Source: Planctomycetota bacterium (lineage in GTDB: Bacteria; Planctomycetota; Planctomycetia; Pirellulales; Pirellulaceae). Taken from it: a DNA stretch of 64,000 bases. The position numbers were made by a program, and so were the translations under genes. This document shows positions 49,632-59,280 of the stretch, piece after piece (within the stretch, counting starts at the first letter, position 1; every line of letters begins with the position of its first letter). The notes below the pieces were generated by a model. It had not been told where the DNA came from. It ran no database searches and was given only the letters and a program-made list of their open reading frames with translations. The stretch covers positions 3,406 through 67,405 of the forward strand of contig JAJRVM010000080.1 of the NCBI GenBank assembly GCA_024277285.1. The letters are read 5' to 3'.

Positions 49632-50462
49632 ATGCCTACTCCCCGTGCCCTGATTCTACGTGCTCCAGGTACAAACTGTGATCACGAAACGGCCTACGCT
49701 TTTGAGCAGGCGGGGGGCCGACCGGAACTGGTCCATATCAACCGTTTGCTTGATTCGCCATCGATCATTGCCGACTACCAAGTGCTCTGTCTGCCGGGCG
49801 GCTTCAGCTATGGTGACGATATTGCCGCAGGACGCATTTTGGCCAATCAGATTCGGCATCACTTGCACGAGGCCATCCGCGAATTCAAAGAAGCCGGTAA
49901 GCTGGTCTTGGGGATTTGCAACGGCTTTCAGATCCTGATCAAGTCGGGAATCCTGCTCGCTCGTGATGGCAGCAACGTCGCCGCTGATGGAGATTCACCT
50001 GCGGCCGGTAGTGCCGGGGTTGGAGATCCGGCCACGCTCACGTGGAACGACTCGGGGCATTTTGAAGACCGCTGGGTCAACTTGGTCGTCCCGCCGGGGG
50101 ATTGTGTTTTTCTGCAAGGAATTCAACAGATGTATCTGCCGATCGCCCATGCGGAAGGCAAGTTCGTCGCGCGCAGCCAAGAAGTGCTCGATCGGCTAAC
50201 CGAGCAAGGTCAGTTGACGCTGCGTTACTGCGACAAGGAAGGTGCTGTTTGCGACCAGGCTTTGTCGTTTCCGATCAATCCCAATGGCTCCGCAGCCAAT
50301 GTTGCAGGGATCTGCGACGAATCGGGGCGAGTTTTTGGCCTGATGCCCCATCCCGAACGGTATATCGAATTGACGCACCATCCACGCTGGACGCGCGGCG
50401 AGGGGCAGGCAACCGGCGACGGACTTGCCGTTTTTCAGAACGCCATACGATACTTTGCCTAG
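49632..50462 (+). CDS. purQ: FGAM synthase glutaminase subunit
   Basis: Class I glutamine amidotransferase that supplies ammonia to PurL. The 276-residue protein has LPGGFSYGDDIAAGRILANQ, the nucleophile Cys in LGICNGFQILIKSG, and the His-Glu pair in GLMPHPERYIE. It is longer than the 220-230 residue PurQ of Bacillus because of a segment between the Cys motif and the C-terminal half. ATG at 49632 after a weak ribosome site. Confidence 0.94.
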   Translation: MPTPRALILRAPGTNCDHETAYAFEQAGGRPELVHINRLLDSPSIIADYQVLCLPGGFSYGDDIAAGRILANQIRHHLHEAIREFKEAGKLVLGICNGFQILIKSGILLARDGSNVAADGDSPAAGSAGVGDPATLTWNDSGHFEDRWVNLVVPPGDCVFLQGIQQMYLPIAHAEGKFVARSQEVLDRLTEQGQLTLRYCDKEGAVCDQALSFPINPNGSAANVAGICDESGRVFGLMPHPERYIELTHHPRWTRGEGQATGDGLAVFQNAIRYFA

Positions 50463-50678
50463 TCCGTGATTCGCTCCGAAGCCGAGGGAGGGGCGTGGAT
50501 GCGAGCGTCGTGTCTAGAAAGGGGACCGCTAATCAACGCTGACAGACGCTAATAGAAACGGGCCGTCCGCCGTGCTCGTACCGGTCGAGGCGCGGCACGC
50601 CGACAGATTGAGTTGTCGGTCGCATCTCCAAGCTGACCCCCGCCGCAGCACTTCCCTTGCCTGGGATGGCATCTCAGG

Positions 50679-50990
50679 CTACACCGCTTGCTTCCAGACT
50701 GGCGCCGGATCGCGGATGTCAAGGATGAAATCAATGCGACGATACGCTGCCTGCAGGGCGGTCGCGTAACTCGAAAACCCATCGAGGCGTTCATCGCGTG
50801 CTGCGGTGTTATCGGTGATAATCGCGTTGTAACGGTCGCGCCGCAGCGTCACGCCGGTCACACTGTGCTCGATCGTGATCTCCCATTGGCGGTGTTCCGC
50901 TCGCTGAACGATCGTCAGGCCGGTATGCCGAGTATGGGCACCGTCGAAACGGCGCAACGCGCCACCCGAGGAAGTGCGGCGTCGAAACAT
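50679..50990 (-). CDS. Small protein of unknown function
   Basis: Product of 103 residues from the ATG at 50990, which has GGAG at good spacing. The sequence looks coding (GLTIVQRAEHRQWEITIEHS, then YNAIITDNTAARDERLDGF and ALQAAYRRIDFILD), mixed beta then alpha. No domain recognised. It is soluble with no signal. Confidence 0.5.
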   Translation of the reverse strand: MFRRRTSSGGALRRFDGAHTRHTGLTIVQRAEHRQWEITIEHSVTGVTLRRDRYNAIITDNTAARDERLDGFSSYATALQAAYRRIDFILDIRDPAPVWKQAV

Positions 50991-51400
50991 TGCAACTCCA
51001 ATACTTTCTTGTGGCACGATAACACCATGCAGCCGCTGCACGGTTGTTACTGATATCGGCTAAACGAATTGCCGTCAACAGCGAGTTTTACATGGTTGGT
51101 CAACTCGCTCAAAAAACGGTCAAACAGTTCCGATTTCGTGTCGAACCGTGCGCAGGAATTGCCGGCTGACGAAGTATCTAACGGCGAAAGAAGGGCCCCA
51201 GTTGCGAGTGACGAACGGGCTGATCCTGTCGGCGGTTGCGGGCACGTGTCATGCCGATCTGGAGATGCGATCGTCGTTGCGTCCAAGAGCGTTTGAGTGA
51301 ACCGAGAGTCGGAAGAGGAGGACTTCCATTCAAGTCCACGTTTTCCAGTGGCCACTCCCGCTTTCACTCCCATGCGGTTTGCGAACGATTACCCGGTGAG
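50991..51400. other. Intergenic region, no gene accepted
   Basis: A minus-strand open frame (51047-51373) and plus-strand frames overlap here. The minus frame ends in a plausible stretch (SELFDRFLSELTNHVKLAVD), but its first half is low-complexity Ser/Thr and no ribosome site is clear. Confidence 0.35.
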
Positions 51401-51892
51401 TTACTTAAGGTGTACGTCGCAGGCACCACCGTCGCAGGCATCACTGTCATTGGCAACACTGTCGCAGGCAACACTGTCATTGGCATCACTGTCATTGGCA
51501 TCGAGTCGGCCAAGACGATACCGTCGTTTGGCGACGAGGTTGTAGAACCACTGCCAGAGGGGTAACGACCCGGGGATATGCAGCAAGGGGGCCAGAATCC
51601 ATAACCACGGCATGTGACGGCTAAGATAGCGGATGGCACTGGCACCGCCGAACCGTTTGCCGGTTGAAGTGACCAAGTACAGCTGTTGCATCATCTGATC
51701 GTGCGTCAAATCCGCACACAATTCAGCGGCACGCCTGTCGTGCAGCGACAGAAAGGCGAGTCGCTGGGTCTGATCCCATTTGGCAAGTCGCTGGACCTGC
51801 CCGGTACAGAATCGGCAATGCCCATCGTAGATCACAATGTCGGCAGCCGGACGCTCGCGTGGATCAGCCAAGTGACGTTTTTTCGCCTGCAT
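51401..51892 (-). CDS. DCC-family thiol-disulfide oxidoreductase
   Basis: Product of 163 residues from the ATG at 51892. The DCC (DUF393) motif is IVIYDGHCRFCTGQV, and AFLSLHDRRAAELCADL and SAIRYLSRHMPWLW follow as in the family. The membrane-near segment PLLHIPGSLPLWQWFYNLVAKRRYRLG ends the conserved domain. The C-terminus is a low-complexity tail of six five-residue units of the type (D/V)A(N/C)DS, encoded by a 15-bp repeat. Extra in-frame sequence upstream of 51892 is not conserved. Confidence 0.8.
   Translation of the reverse strand: MQAKKRHLADPRERPAADIVIYDGHCRFCTGQVQRLAKWDQTQRLAFLSLHDRRAAELCADLTHDQMMQQLYLVTSTGKRFGGASAIRYLSRHMPWLWILAPLLHIPGSLPLWQWFYNLVAKRRYRLGRLDANDSDANDSVACDSVANDSDACDGGACDVHLK
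51413..51502. repeat. 15-bp minisatellite in the 3' end of the DCC gene, six units
   Basis: Six in-frame 15-bp units of the type ACTGTCATTGGCATC on the plus strand, imperfect, encode DANDS, DANDS, VACDS, VANDS, DACDG and GACDV. Only three codons and the stop follow. Confidence 0.93.
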
Positions 51893-52290
51893 GTCTATTT
51901 TACCCAACCTTATCGAATGCCTGTTACCGCAATCGTAGCCGGTTTTCTGGGTCTGCCTAGCTGAGTTTCGCACATCGGACCGTGGTCCGAGCCTCGCCCC
52001 ATTGGTGATTTGCGGGCAATTGCGTGCGTCATGTTGGCAGCGTGTGCTCCGGGCCGAGCGTGTACTTAAGCGGGATTAACACTCGGTTTGTTTCCCGATT
52101 TTCCGGTATCTCGCCCGGGGAAACCGCCTATAATGACGGGCACTTGGTCGAAAACCGTTGCGTGCATCCTAAGAACCTGTCACGCAGCTACCGGCAGCGA
52201 CGCCCCATATCGAAAACCCCTGCACGTTAACCAGGTTTTGGGACAGGTTCTAAGGAGCCGTTGCGTTCGTTCAAAGGAGAATGACCCACC
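51893..52290. other. Divergent intergenic region with a palindromic element
   Basis: Between the DCC gene (minus) and the coiled-coil membrane protein (plus). Contains the 88-bp element at 52168-52255. No gene seen. Confidence 0.6.
52168..52255. repeat. Short palindromic MITE-like element
   Basis: 88 bp bounded by 14-bp inverted repeats: CCTAAGAACCTGTC at 52168-52181 and GACAGGTTCTAAGG at 52242-52255, one mismatch. The interior is non-coding. It ends 35 bp before the GTG start of the next gene and may overlap its promoter. Confidence 0.85.
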
Positions 52291-53976
52291 GTGGAACAGA
52301 TTCGACACCAGATCCAGCGTGCCCATCGGCGACTCTTGCTCAATCGCGTGATCGAGTCCGTTACTTGGGCTACTTTCGCGGCGTTTCTCGTGGCACTTGT
52401 CGCGATCGTGCTACCGAAGATTTGGCCACTCGGATTGCCTGACGGCACGACGTGGGCGGTGGCTTGGTGTGCCGGCGCGCTGGTGTTTGGGATATTGTCG
52501 GGCATCACATGGGCCGTACTGCGTCAGCGTGGCGAGTTGGACGCCGCCATTGAGATCGATTTGCGTTACGGCTTGAAAGAGCGTGTTTCGAGTGCCATGG
52601 CATTGACGGACGCGGAGCTTGAAACGGAGGCGGGGCAGGCCCTGCTTGAGGACGCTGAGCGTCGCGTGGCGCGGATCGATGTGACCGAACGTTTTCGCCC
52701 GCAAGTCAGTTGGCATCCCCTGTTGCCGCTCTTGATGGCCACCTGCGTGTTCTTAATCGCGTTTCTGATCCAAGATGCTTCCCACGACGCGACTGCGGCG
52801 CGTCAGATCGATCAATCCGAACAGATTCGCAAATCGGTGGCGGAGCTGAAGAAGCGTCTTGCACAGAAGAAAAAGAAGGCTGCGGCCAACGGACTTAAGG
52901 AGGCCGACACGGTTATCACCAAGATCGAGCGCGCGGTCGACGAACTCTCAAAAAAGAGTGCCAGTCGAAAGAAGGTGCTGGTGAAGCTGAACACCCTCTC
53001 GAAAGAGCTGAAAGAACGCCGCGCAGACCTCGCTGGTAGCAAGAGAACCAGGGAGATGCTCAAGCAGCTACAAAGCGCTCAACGTGGCCCCGCCGAACGT
53101 GTTACCGATGCGCTCAAAAAGGGGGACATGGACAAGGCGATGAAGGAACTGAAGAAACTGAGCGATAAATTGCGCGGTGACAAATTGACGCCCGAGGAAA
53201 AAAAACAGCTGGCAAAACAGCTTGAAGAGCTGCGCAAGGAACTGGACAAAATGCTTGGCGCACGGCAGGAGCTGACGCAAAAACAAAGAGAGCTCCAAAA
53301 GCAAATCGATCAGCTGAAGAAGCAAGGCAAGCATGCGGAAGCTGGCCAGTTGCAACAAAAGATGGACCAATTGCAGAAGCAAATGGATGAGTTGGATCGC
53401 CAGAGTCCACAAATGCAAAAGTTGCAGGAGTTGGCCAACAAGCTTGGCCAATGTGCAAAATGTGTCAAGGAAGGAGACGCGCAACAGGCCGCCGACCAAC
53501 TGGACAAGCTGGCCAACGATCTGCAACAGATGCAGGAGCAGTTAGACAGCCTGCAGACGCTTGACGAGATGATGAACGAGATCGCCGATGCAAAGAATGC
53601 GATGAATTGCGATCAGTGTGGGGGGGAAGGGTGCGCGGCATGTCAGGGCCAGGGGATGGGGATGGGAGGCGACCAATTCAGCGAGAAACCGGGAGCCGGA
53701 TTGGGTGCTGGACGCGGGTTCGGGGATCGGCCGGAAGAGGAAACCGAGACCGGAGGTTATCGTGCGCGTGTGGCCGCTGACCCTCGCAAGGGCGACGCAA
53801 TTCGCGTCGGTGATGCGAACGGCCCGAACGTGGCTGGCCGCTCGCGTCAGCAAGTGAAAGAAGAGATTGCCAGTTCCTTCAGTGAGGATCCGGCCCCGTT
53901 GACTCATCAAAAGCTACCACGACGCGAACGCGAGCAGACACGCGAGTACTTCGAGTTGCTTCGCAAGGGAGAATAA
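52291..53976 (+). CDS. Membrane protein with long coiled coil and a CXXCXGXG-like motif
   Basis: Product of 561 residues. Membrane helices lie at about 20-45, 55-82 and 145-165. A long Lys/Glu/Gln-rich coiled coil follows (about 170-445; KQLAKQLEELRKELDKMLGA, QKMDQLQKQMDELDRQSPQM). The motif CDQCGGEGCAACQGQGMGMG then resembles a zinc-binding cysteine cluster, followed by a Gly-rich tail. I do not recognise the family. The start is GTG at 52291 with AAAGGAGA upstream. A structural or envelope role is inference. Confidence 0.7.
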   Translation: MEQIRHQIQRAHRRLLLNRVIESVTWATFAAFLVALVAIVLPKIWPLGLPDGTTWAVAWCAGALVFGILSGITWAVLRQRGELDAAIEIDLRYGLKERVSSAMALTDAELETEAGQALLEDAERRVARIDVTERFRPQVSWHPLLPLLMATCVFLIAFLIQDASHDATAARQIDQSEQIRKSVAELKKRLAQKKKKAAANGLKEADTVITKIERAVDELSKKSASRKKVLVKLNTLSKELKERRADLAGSKRTREMLKQLQSAQRGPAERVTDALKKGDMDKAMKELKKLSDKLRGDKLTPEEKKQLAKQLEELRKELDKMLGARQELTQKQRELQKQIDQLKKQGKHAEAGQLQQKMDQLQKQMDELDRQSPQMQKLQELANKLGQCAKCVKEGDAQQAADQLDKLANDLQQMQEQLDSLQTLDEMMNEIADAKNAMNCDQCGGEGCAACQGQGMGMGGDQFSEKPGAGLGAGRGFGDRPEEETETGGYRARVAADPRKGDAIRVGDANGPNVAGRSRQQVKEEIASSFSEDPAPLTHQKLPRREREQTREYFELLRKGE

Positions 53977-54102
53977 AGCACGAACCACCGTATCACGTCG
54001 CAGCGTTTTCCCACGCCCTCACTTCCGTCCCCGCTGCCCCGGCGGCGGAGACGGAAGTGAGGGGAATAGCTGGCATCGCGGGTAGCTCAACAGTCTTATT
54101 CA

Positions 54103-54141
54103 CCCATGGAACGAGCCCATGGAACGAGCCCATGGAACGAG
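54103..54141. repeat. 13-bp tandem repeat, three copies
   Basis: CCCATGGAACGAG repeats exactly three times, then a partial copy (CCCATGGG). It lies in the 212-bp gap between two convergent genes. Confidence 0.95.
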
Positions 54142-54188
54142 CCCATGGGAGTCTTTCCAACGCGACGTAGCTGCAGTTGCCTAAACTG

Positions 54189-55955
54189 TTACGAATCTGG
54201 TAGTTTCCAAACCTCAATGTCGGCCTTCAAGTCGTTAACGACTTGGGTCATCTGCAGAGCTTCGAGTGTCGATCGGTCTGGTGCCCGTCCAATCCGCCGA
54301 TCAAACAGAACGTGAGTAACGCCCGTCTCGCGAAGCGCGTGAACTCCGCGCATATCGGGGAAACCTTCGAGCTGTCCATGCAGCCGGCGAATCGCTGCCG
54401 GCACGAAGGTTGAATACCCATTGACCATGGGGCGGGTGTGAAAAGTCTGGTAGTACATCCATTCGGCGGTTGGCTGCGACCCCGCCGCGCTGCGATCTTG
54501 CGGAAGCGGAAAGCACGCCAGGCAGACCTCCGCTTGTCGCTGGTCGCGTAGCCAAGAAATCCATGCGTCATCGCTCGACACGGCGGGCAGACGATACATG
54601 GTGGGAGGTTGAGGCCAAGCCTCGCAGGCTAACGTCAGGCCAACCAGCAACGTGGCGGCAAGCAAAGTCCGCGTTTCTTTGCCAGGTCGCGCGCGTCGAT
54701 GCAAGCGAACGTAAACTTCGTGGAGCCCAACGGCCGCCAGAAACGCGATGCCAAGCTGGGCGAAGAAAGCAAATCGAAAGAGGTTGCGTGCGTGCCCAAA
54801 GCCCGGGTAGACGTCGGCAAGAATCGCGTGGAGCGACACCGCTCCCCAACTTAATCGAGGACCCATCGAAAGCAATATCGCGACGGCAACCATCCCGCCA
54901 AGCATCAGCACGATACGGCGGCGGCGAAACGACACGATACTCAATCCCAAGCCGATGCAGGCCATGCCCATCTTGAGCGTTCCGGGGGACAACGGCCAAC
55001 GATAATGAGCATTGCTAGTGTGAATATCAGGCAGTGTGACGAGTTGTGCACTCGGGGTGCGCAAATAGTCTGTTGGCGCGGCAGATAGGTCGGAAAACCA
55101 CTTCGCTGGATACTGAAACGAGTGCTCATTGGCATAGTCTATTTGGGCAACGAGAATGGGTGACAGTAGCGTGAACGCAACAACAACGGCCACCGCACCC
55201 CACCCCCATGTTCTCTTATGGCTGAGTGCGCGTCCCAGCAAGAGCGGCGCACAAGCGAGCAACAAGATACTCAAGAATAGCCCGTAGTAGCAGCAGAGTG
55301 AGTAAGTGACGGCGAAGGCCACTCCCAACTCCAGAGCTTGACGCGGTCCGGCGTGGCGTTGCAATAGGAGCAACGCGCGCAATGTCCAGATGACTCCCCA
55401 CAACGAGACCAACTGAAAAACTCCCAGTTGCCAGTGGACCAATGGCAACAGTGTGATCATGGCGCCACCGCAGATGGTCGCGGGCCACGCCAACCGTAGT
55501 CGTCGCAGAAACTGAGCCGCAGACCACCCGTTGAGTGTGAGGAAAACGAGGATCAACAGGTTATACACGTGCACTGAGGATGGTAGCGTTTTCCAGAGCG
55601 GCCACGCCAGCCAACCAACGATGGTTTGCGGTTCCGAACTCGCAAAGATGCCCGGGACACCGTGATAGATCGGCGCATTCCAATAGTCTGGATAGGCGTG
55701 GTCAATGCGGTCGATGTTCCACCAAAGCGTCCACAGATTCAACAGCGGTACGGTGGTGGGGCGATGCCCCACCTGCGGCAAATGTGTTCCAGCCTGTGCC
55801 AGGAGGGGGTACGTCGAAGCAATCGCCAAGGTGCCAAATAGCAACCACTCGGCGATCGAACGCGTGATGCGGCGGCCTGTCGGGAGGGCATTGCCTCGCA
55901 CGGTGATGCTCTTTTCTCGGAATTGAGTGCCGAATACCGTCGTGGTTCGCGCCAT
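54189..55955 (-). CDS. Polytopic membrane protein, GT-C glycosyltransferase-like
   Basis: Product of 588 residues with roughly ten or more hydrophobic helices. The first luminal loop carries LWTLWWNIDRIDHAYPDYWN, in the place where GT-C enzymes have acidic active-site residues. The C-terminal soluble part (DDAWISWLRDQRQAEVCLAC, then MYYQTFHTRPMVNGYSTF) is common in large uncharacterised membrane glycosyltransferases. Assignment to GT-C is inference from topology. The gene follows the TPR/FG-GAP gene after 17 bp, so the two probably form an operon. Confidence 0.6.
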   Translation of the reverse strand: MARTTTVFGTQFREKSITVRGNALPTGRRITRSIAEWLLFGTLAIASTYPLLAQAGTHLPQVGHRPTTVPLLNLWTLWWNIDRIDHAYPDYWNAPIYHGVPGIFASSEPQTIVGWLAWPLWKTLPSSVHVYNLLILVFLTLNGWSAAQFLRRLRLAWPATICGGAMITLLPLVHWQLGVFQLVSLWGVIWTLRALLLLQRHAGPRQALELGVAFAVTYSLCCYYGLFLSILLLACAPLLLGRALSHKRTWGWGAVAVVVAFTLLSPILVAQIDYANEHSFQYPAKWFSDLSAAPTDYLRTPSAQLVTLPDIHTSNAHYRWPLSPGTLKMGMACIGLGLSIVSFRRRRIVLMLGGMVAVAILLSMGPRLSWGAVSLHAILADVYPGFGHARNLFRFAFFAQLGIAFLAAVGLHEVYVRLHRRARPGKETRTLLAATLLVGLTLACEAWPQPPTMYRLPAVSSDDAWISWLRDQRQAEVCLACFPLPQDRSAAGSQPTAEWMYYQTFHTRPMVNGYSTFVPAAIRRLHGQLEGFPDMRGVHALRETGVTHVLFDRRIGRAPDRSTLEALQMTQVVNDLKADIEVWKLPDS

Positions 55956-55972
55956 GAACGGTCACGCGATGC

Positions 55973-58900
55973 CTACTCGTCATCCCCCGGATAATCAACC
56001 AGCTGCTTGGAACCTTCCACGAGAAACAACTCATGGTCGACGGCAACGTTCTCGAACGTCTGCAGAACGCCGCTGGGCCATTGCACCACCAGCTTGTCGA
56101 TTTGCGTGGCACGGTCGACACCGAAATGGACCACCTTCTGGTTGGTGCATTGAAAGCCGTTGCCCGCCATCAATTGGCGTACCAAGGTTCGCGATCCGAT
56201 ATGTGCGGTCACCGTCGTGCCGATGGCATCTCGCTCCGACTCCACACCACGCAAGTGCATTTGCAGGAAATGCCCCGGTTGCTGAGAGCGGTTGGCCAAG
56301 AAGGAAGATGGACCGTAAAGGTGCAACATCGCCAGGTCTTGGCGACCATCTCGATCCCAGTCGATCAAAGCCAGGCTGCGACCAAGGTACTTGTTGGCAA
56401 AAAACTCACCAATTGACTCCGGGTTCAACAACTCGAACCGCTTGTTGTTGCGGTTAGCATATGCTTGCGGCTTCATCATGAAAGGTTCACCCACTAAACG
56501 ATAGTCCTCGATATGTCCACAGGCGAGCACGAGATCGAGTCGTCCGTCATTTTCAAAGTCAATGAACTGGGTACCGAACGCCAGCACCGGTAAACTGGGT
56601 TCGCGCAATCCTAATTCCTGCGTACTGTCTTCAAAAAAGTCGGGCGAGATCTGGCGATAGTAGGTGTTGGACTGGTTGTAGAAATGGGTCAAGAACAAAT
56701 CGATCAATCCGTCACCATCACCGTCTCCGGCAGCAATCCCCATCGACGCTTGTGCATCACCATCAGGCCCGTAGGCAACTCCGATCAAGAGCGCCCGGTC
56801 AGTGAACTGCAACGGATCGCCCCGTGCTGCCGCTTCGTTCACGAAAAAGAAGTTCGGAGACATATCGTTGGATACATAGACGCTGAGCAGTCCTTGGCCA
56901 TGGAAGTCGGCGACGACAACTCCCAACCCTCGTCCATCGCTGTCGGCAATTCCGCAATCTTGTGTCGCGTCGACGAATTGCCCATTCCCTTGGTTCAGAT
57001 ACAGCCGGTCAATCTCGCCAGGAAACTCACCAGGCGGGCACGCCCGCGGCTCGCCCGCCTTGTAGCAATCGGTGGTCAGAGCCTTCCTGCCAGCTAAGTA
57101 GTTGGAAATGTAGAGGTCTGGCAGACGATCTCCGTTGAGGTCCGCGATGGCACCGCTTGTCGACCACCGCTCGCCCCGGATCCCGGCGTGCTGCGTCACG
57201 TTGCGAAAAGTGCCATCACCTTGGTTGTGGTAGAGTTGATTGGCACCCAGATTTGCCACAAAAATATCGGGCCAGCCATCGTTGTCGAAATCACCGATAG
57301 CAGCCCCATGGCTGTAGAGGTTGTCCCCCAAGTTCGCCTGCTCGGTAACGTCCATGAACTTGCCGTTTCCGAGGTTTCGATACAGCCGGTCGCGATATTC
57401 GGTTTGTGTCGGATCGGCAGGCCACGGCCCTCCCTGAGCGGCATAGATATCGGGCCAGCCGTCCAAGTCGTAGTCGATGACGGCCATGGCGCCTCCCAAT
57501 TCTTGGCAGAGCTTGAGACCGGGGACATCGGGGTCGTCACCGTTGTTGTAGGCGAAGTCGAGCCCAACTTCTTGCGCGATGTCGGCCATGCGTGCTCGAC
57601 TCCACTGCTGCGAATCGGATTGCGTGTCTGCCTGAGCAATGGCAACACGTTTGGGCAACGGCAGTGCCGAAAGATCGATCCTTGCTGTTGGCATCGCGTC
57701 CGGAACGACTTGCGGCGGGTTGCTGGAAGTTAACGCCTGTAGCCGCTGGCCTTCCTTGTTGACCTCCGCATTCTCCGGGTCAATCCTCTTGACCAGGTTG
57801 TACCATGCCCAAGCTTCCCAGTAGCGGCCGAGCTGAGAACAGAGCCGGGCAACGCGGAGCATGCGTTTGGGGTCTGGGTATTTCTCGCGATCACCATACA
57901 ACGGGTACATCTCCGTCAGCAATTTCTCCAATAAATCGGCGCGCGTACCAAACGGCTCCGCATCACTTTCTCGCCCCAGTGATTTCAGCACACGCGAGAG
58001 CCGGTAGTTGGCATTCTGGTGGTTAGGGTTGATCTTGGCAGCTTCCCAAAAACAACGTGCAGCTCCTTCAAAGTCACCATGGTCCTGCGCCCATATGCCC
58101 CGTACGGTCCAAATCATGGGGTGGTCGTCAGCGCCCGGTGGTAAGGAATCGAGCCATGCAAAGTATTCGGTCGGGGACACTCGCCGGCGCTGAACAAGCA
58201 GCTTGCCCAGTAGTGCGTGCGCTTCCACTAAATCACTGTGGTGCGCGAGAATTTCTCGGACCAGCTTCTCAGCCTCTTCGTTTTCTTCCGAAAAGAATTT
58301 ACGCAAAGCGACGCCAAGCATGGGTACCCAATAGTCGGGTTCGGTCCGCCGTGCCAGATTTGTCAGTTCGTCAGCATCCGCACTGCGGTGATCGACGGTT
58401 GCCATCAGCATCAAAGGCTCCATCGCGATCGAGCCTTGTCGGATCGGCTCCAATAAGAATGGCACCGACTCCCAACGCCGGCCTTCGATCCCCAAGATGA
58501 ACCCCAATCCATGATTTGCCGTGACGTTGACTGAGTCGATTCGCAGAGCATCGCGGAACAACTGTTCCGCTTCGCGCAACTTCCCCTGGTAAATGCAGAT
58601 GTTCGCCGCCGACCAAAGACCGATTACGTACTCGCCCTTGGCTGTTTCAGGGATCGAGCGATAGGTTTCCAATGCGTCATCCACGTTGCCCAGCTTCATC
58701 GCCACTTCACCCGCCACCAGCAACGCTTTCGCGTTGCTCGGTTCCTTCCGCAAGACTTGCTTGGCCAACGCGTTGGCTAACCCGAAATCCTGTGCGCTTA
58801 ACGCTGCCTTAGCGTCCTCCAGCGTGGCGGAATTGATCACGCGCAACTCTTGAGGAGTCGGCTCTGAATTGAATAGCGGCTCGGCGATGTAGTAGCCGAT

Positions 58901-58984
58901 CGCCCCCAACACGATGATCGAAGCAAGGATGGCAATCCAAGAGAGCCCAGGTTTCTTGTCTGCATTTTTTTCCGTTGCACTCAC
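55973..58984 (-). CDS. Membrane-anchored TPR, FG-GAP propeller and ASPIC/UnbV protein
   Basis: Product of 1003 residues. One membrane helix at the N-terminus (WIAILASIIVLGAIGYYI), TPRs at about 50-390 (LREAEQLFRDALRIDSVN, AARCFWEAAKINPNHQNANY), then six calcium-binding FG-GAP/VCBS repeats: DYDLDGWPDIYA, DFDNDGWPDIFV, DLNGDRLPDLYI, DGDGDGLIDLFL, DFENDGRLDLVL and DWDRDGRQDLAM. The C-terminus is an ASPIC/UnbV domain (RDAIGTTVTAHIG, then VQWPSGVLQTFENV). It probably faces the periplasm or surface and binds partners. The GTG at 58984 has GGGGAGAG upstream; a TTG at 59002 is in frame but less likely. Likely first gene of a two-gene operon. Confidence 0.85.
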   Translation of the reverse strand: MSATEKNADKKPGLSWIAILASIIVLGAIGYYIAEPLFNSEPTPQELRVINSATLEDAKAALSAQDFGLANALAKQVLRKEPSNAKALLVAGEVAMKLGNVDDALETYRSIPETAKGEYVIGLWSAANICIYQGKLREAEQLFRDALRIDSVNVTANHGLGFILGIEGRRWESVPFLLEPIRQGSIAMEPLMLMATVDHRSADADELTNLARRTEPDYWVPMLGVALRKFFSEENEEAEKLVREILAHHSDLVEAHALLGKLLVQRRRVSPTEYFAWLDSLPPGADDHPMIWTVRGIWAQDHGDFEGAARCFWEAAKINPNHQNANYRLSRVLKSLGRESDAEPFGTRADLLEKLLTEMYPLYGDREKYPDPKRMLRVARLCSQLGRYWEAWAWYNLVKRIDPENAEVNKEGQRLQALTSSNPPQVVPDAMPTARIDLSALPLPKRVAIAQADTQSDSQQWSRARMADIAQEVGLDFAYNNGDDPDVPGLKLCQELGGAMAVIDYDLDGWPDIYAAQGGPWPADPTQTEYRDRLYRNLGNGKFMDVTEQANLGDNLYSHGAAIGDFDNDGWPDIFVANLGANQLYHNQGDGTFRNVTQHAGIRGERWSTSGAIADLNGDRLPDLYISNYLAGRKALTTDCYKAGEPRACPPGEFPGEIDRLYLNQGNGQFVDATQDCGIADSDGRGLGVVVADFHGQGLLSVYVSNDMSPNFFFVNEAAARGDPLQFTDRALLIGVAYGPDGDAQASMGIAAGDGDGDGLIDLFLTHFYNQSNTYYRQISPDFFEDSTQELGLREPSLPVLAFGTQFIDFENDGRLDLVLACGHIEDYRLVGEPFMMKPQAYANRNNKRFELLNPESIGEFFANKYLGRSLALIDWDRDGRQDLAMLHLYGPSSFLANRSQQPGHFLQMHLRGVESERDAIGTTVTAHIGSRTLVRQLMAGNGFQCTNQKVVHFGVDRATQIDKLVVQWPSGVLQTFENVAVDHELFLVEGSKQLVDYPGDDE

Positions 58985-59213
58985 AGTCAAGTCTCTCCCC
59001 AAACTCGATCAACGTATCTCTACCGCAGGTGGTTTCTCCCGCCCGCCATACCACTCGATTCACACGAGTGGATCTGCGGAGCTGGCAAGACGCCGCCTAC
59101 CAGGCGGGCTTGTCACAGGGTCACCATCGCCCATACCGTCATCTTACTCTCACCTCCCGGCCAGCGGCCATAGCCCAACAGGCATGAGCAAGAAAGTCTT
59201 GGTGCCGACATTG

Positions 59214-59251
59214 AAAAACGCGAGGCAGCGAATTGCTTCGCTACCTCGCGT
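59214..59251 (-). terminator. Terminator of the first DUF1559 gene
   Basis: On the minus strand, a 15-bp stem (ACGCGAGGTAGCGAA with TTCGCTGCCTCGCGT) followed by four further T. It lies 30 bp after the gene's stop. Confidence 0.85.
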
Positions 59252-59280
59252 AAGAACATTCAATGTGAAGAACTCGGTTC

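Noticed and set aside
51047..51373. A minus-strand open frame of 108 residues.
   Set aside because: First half is low-complexity Ser/Thr, no ribosome site is clear, and plus-strand frames overlap it.
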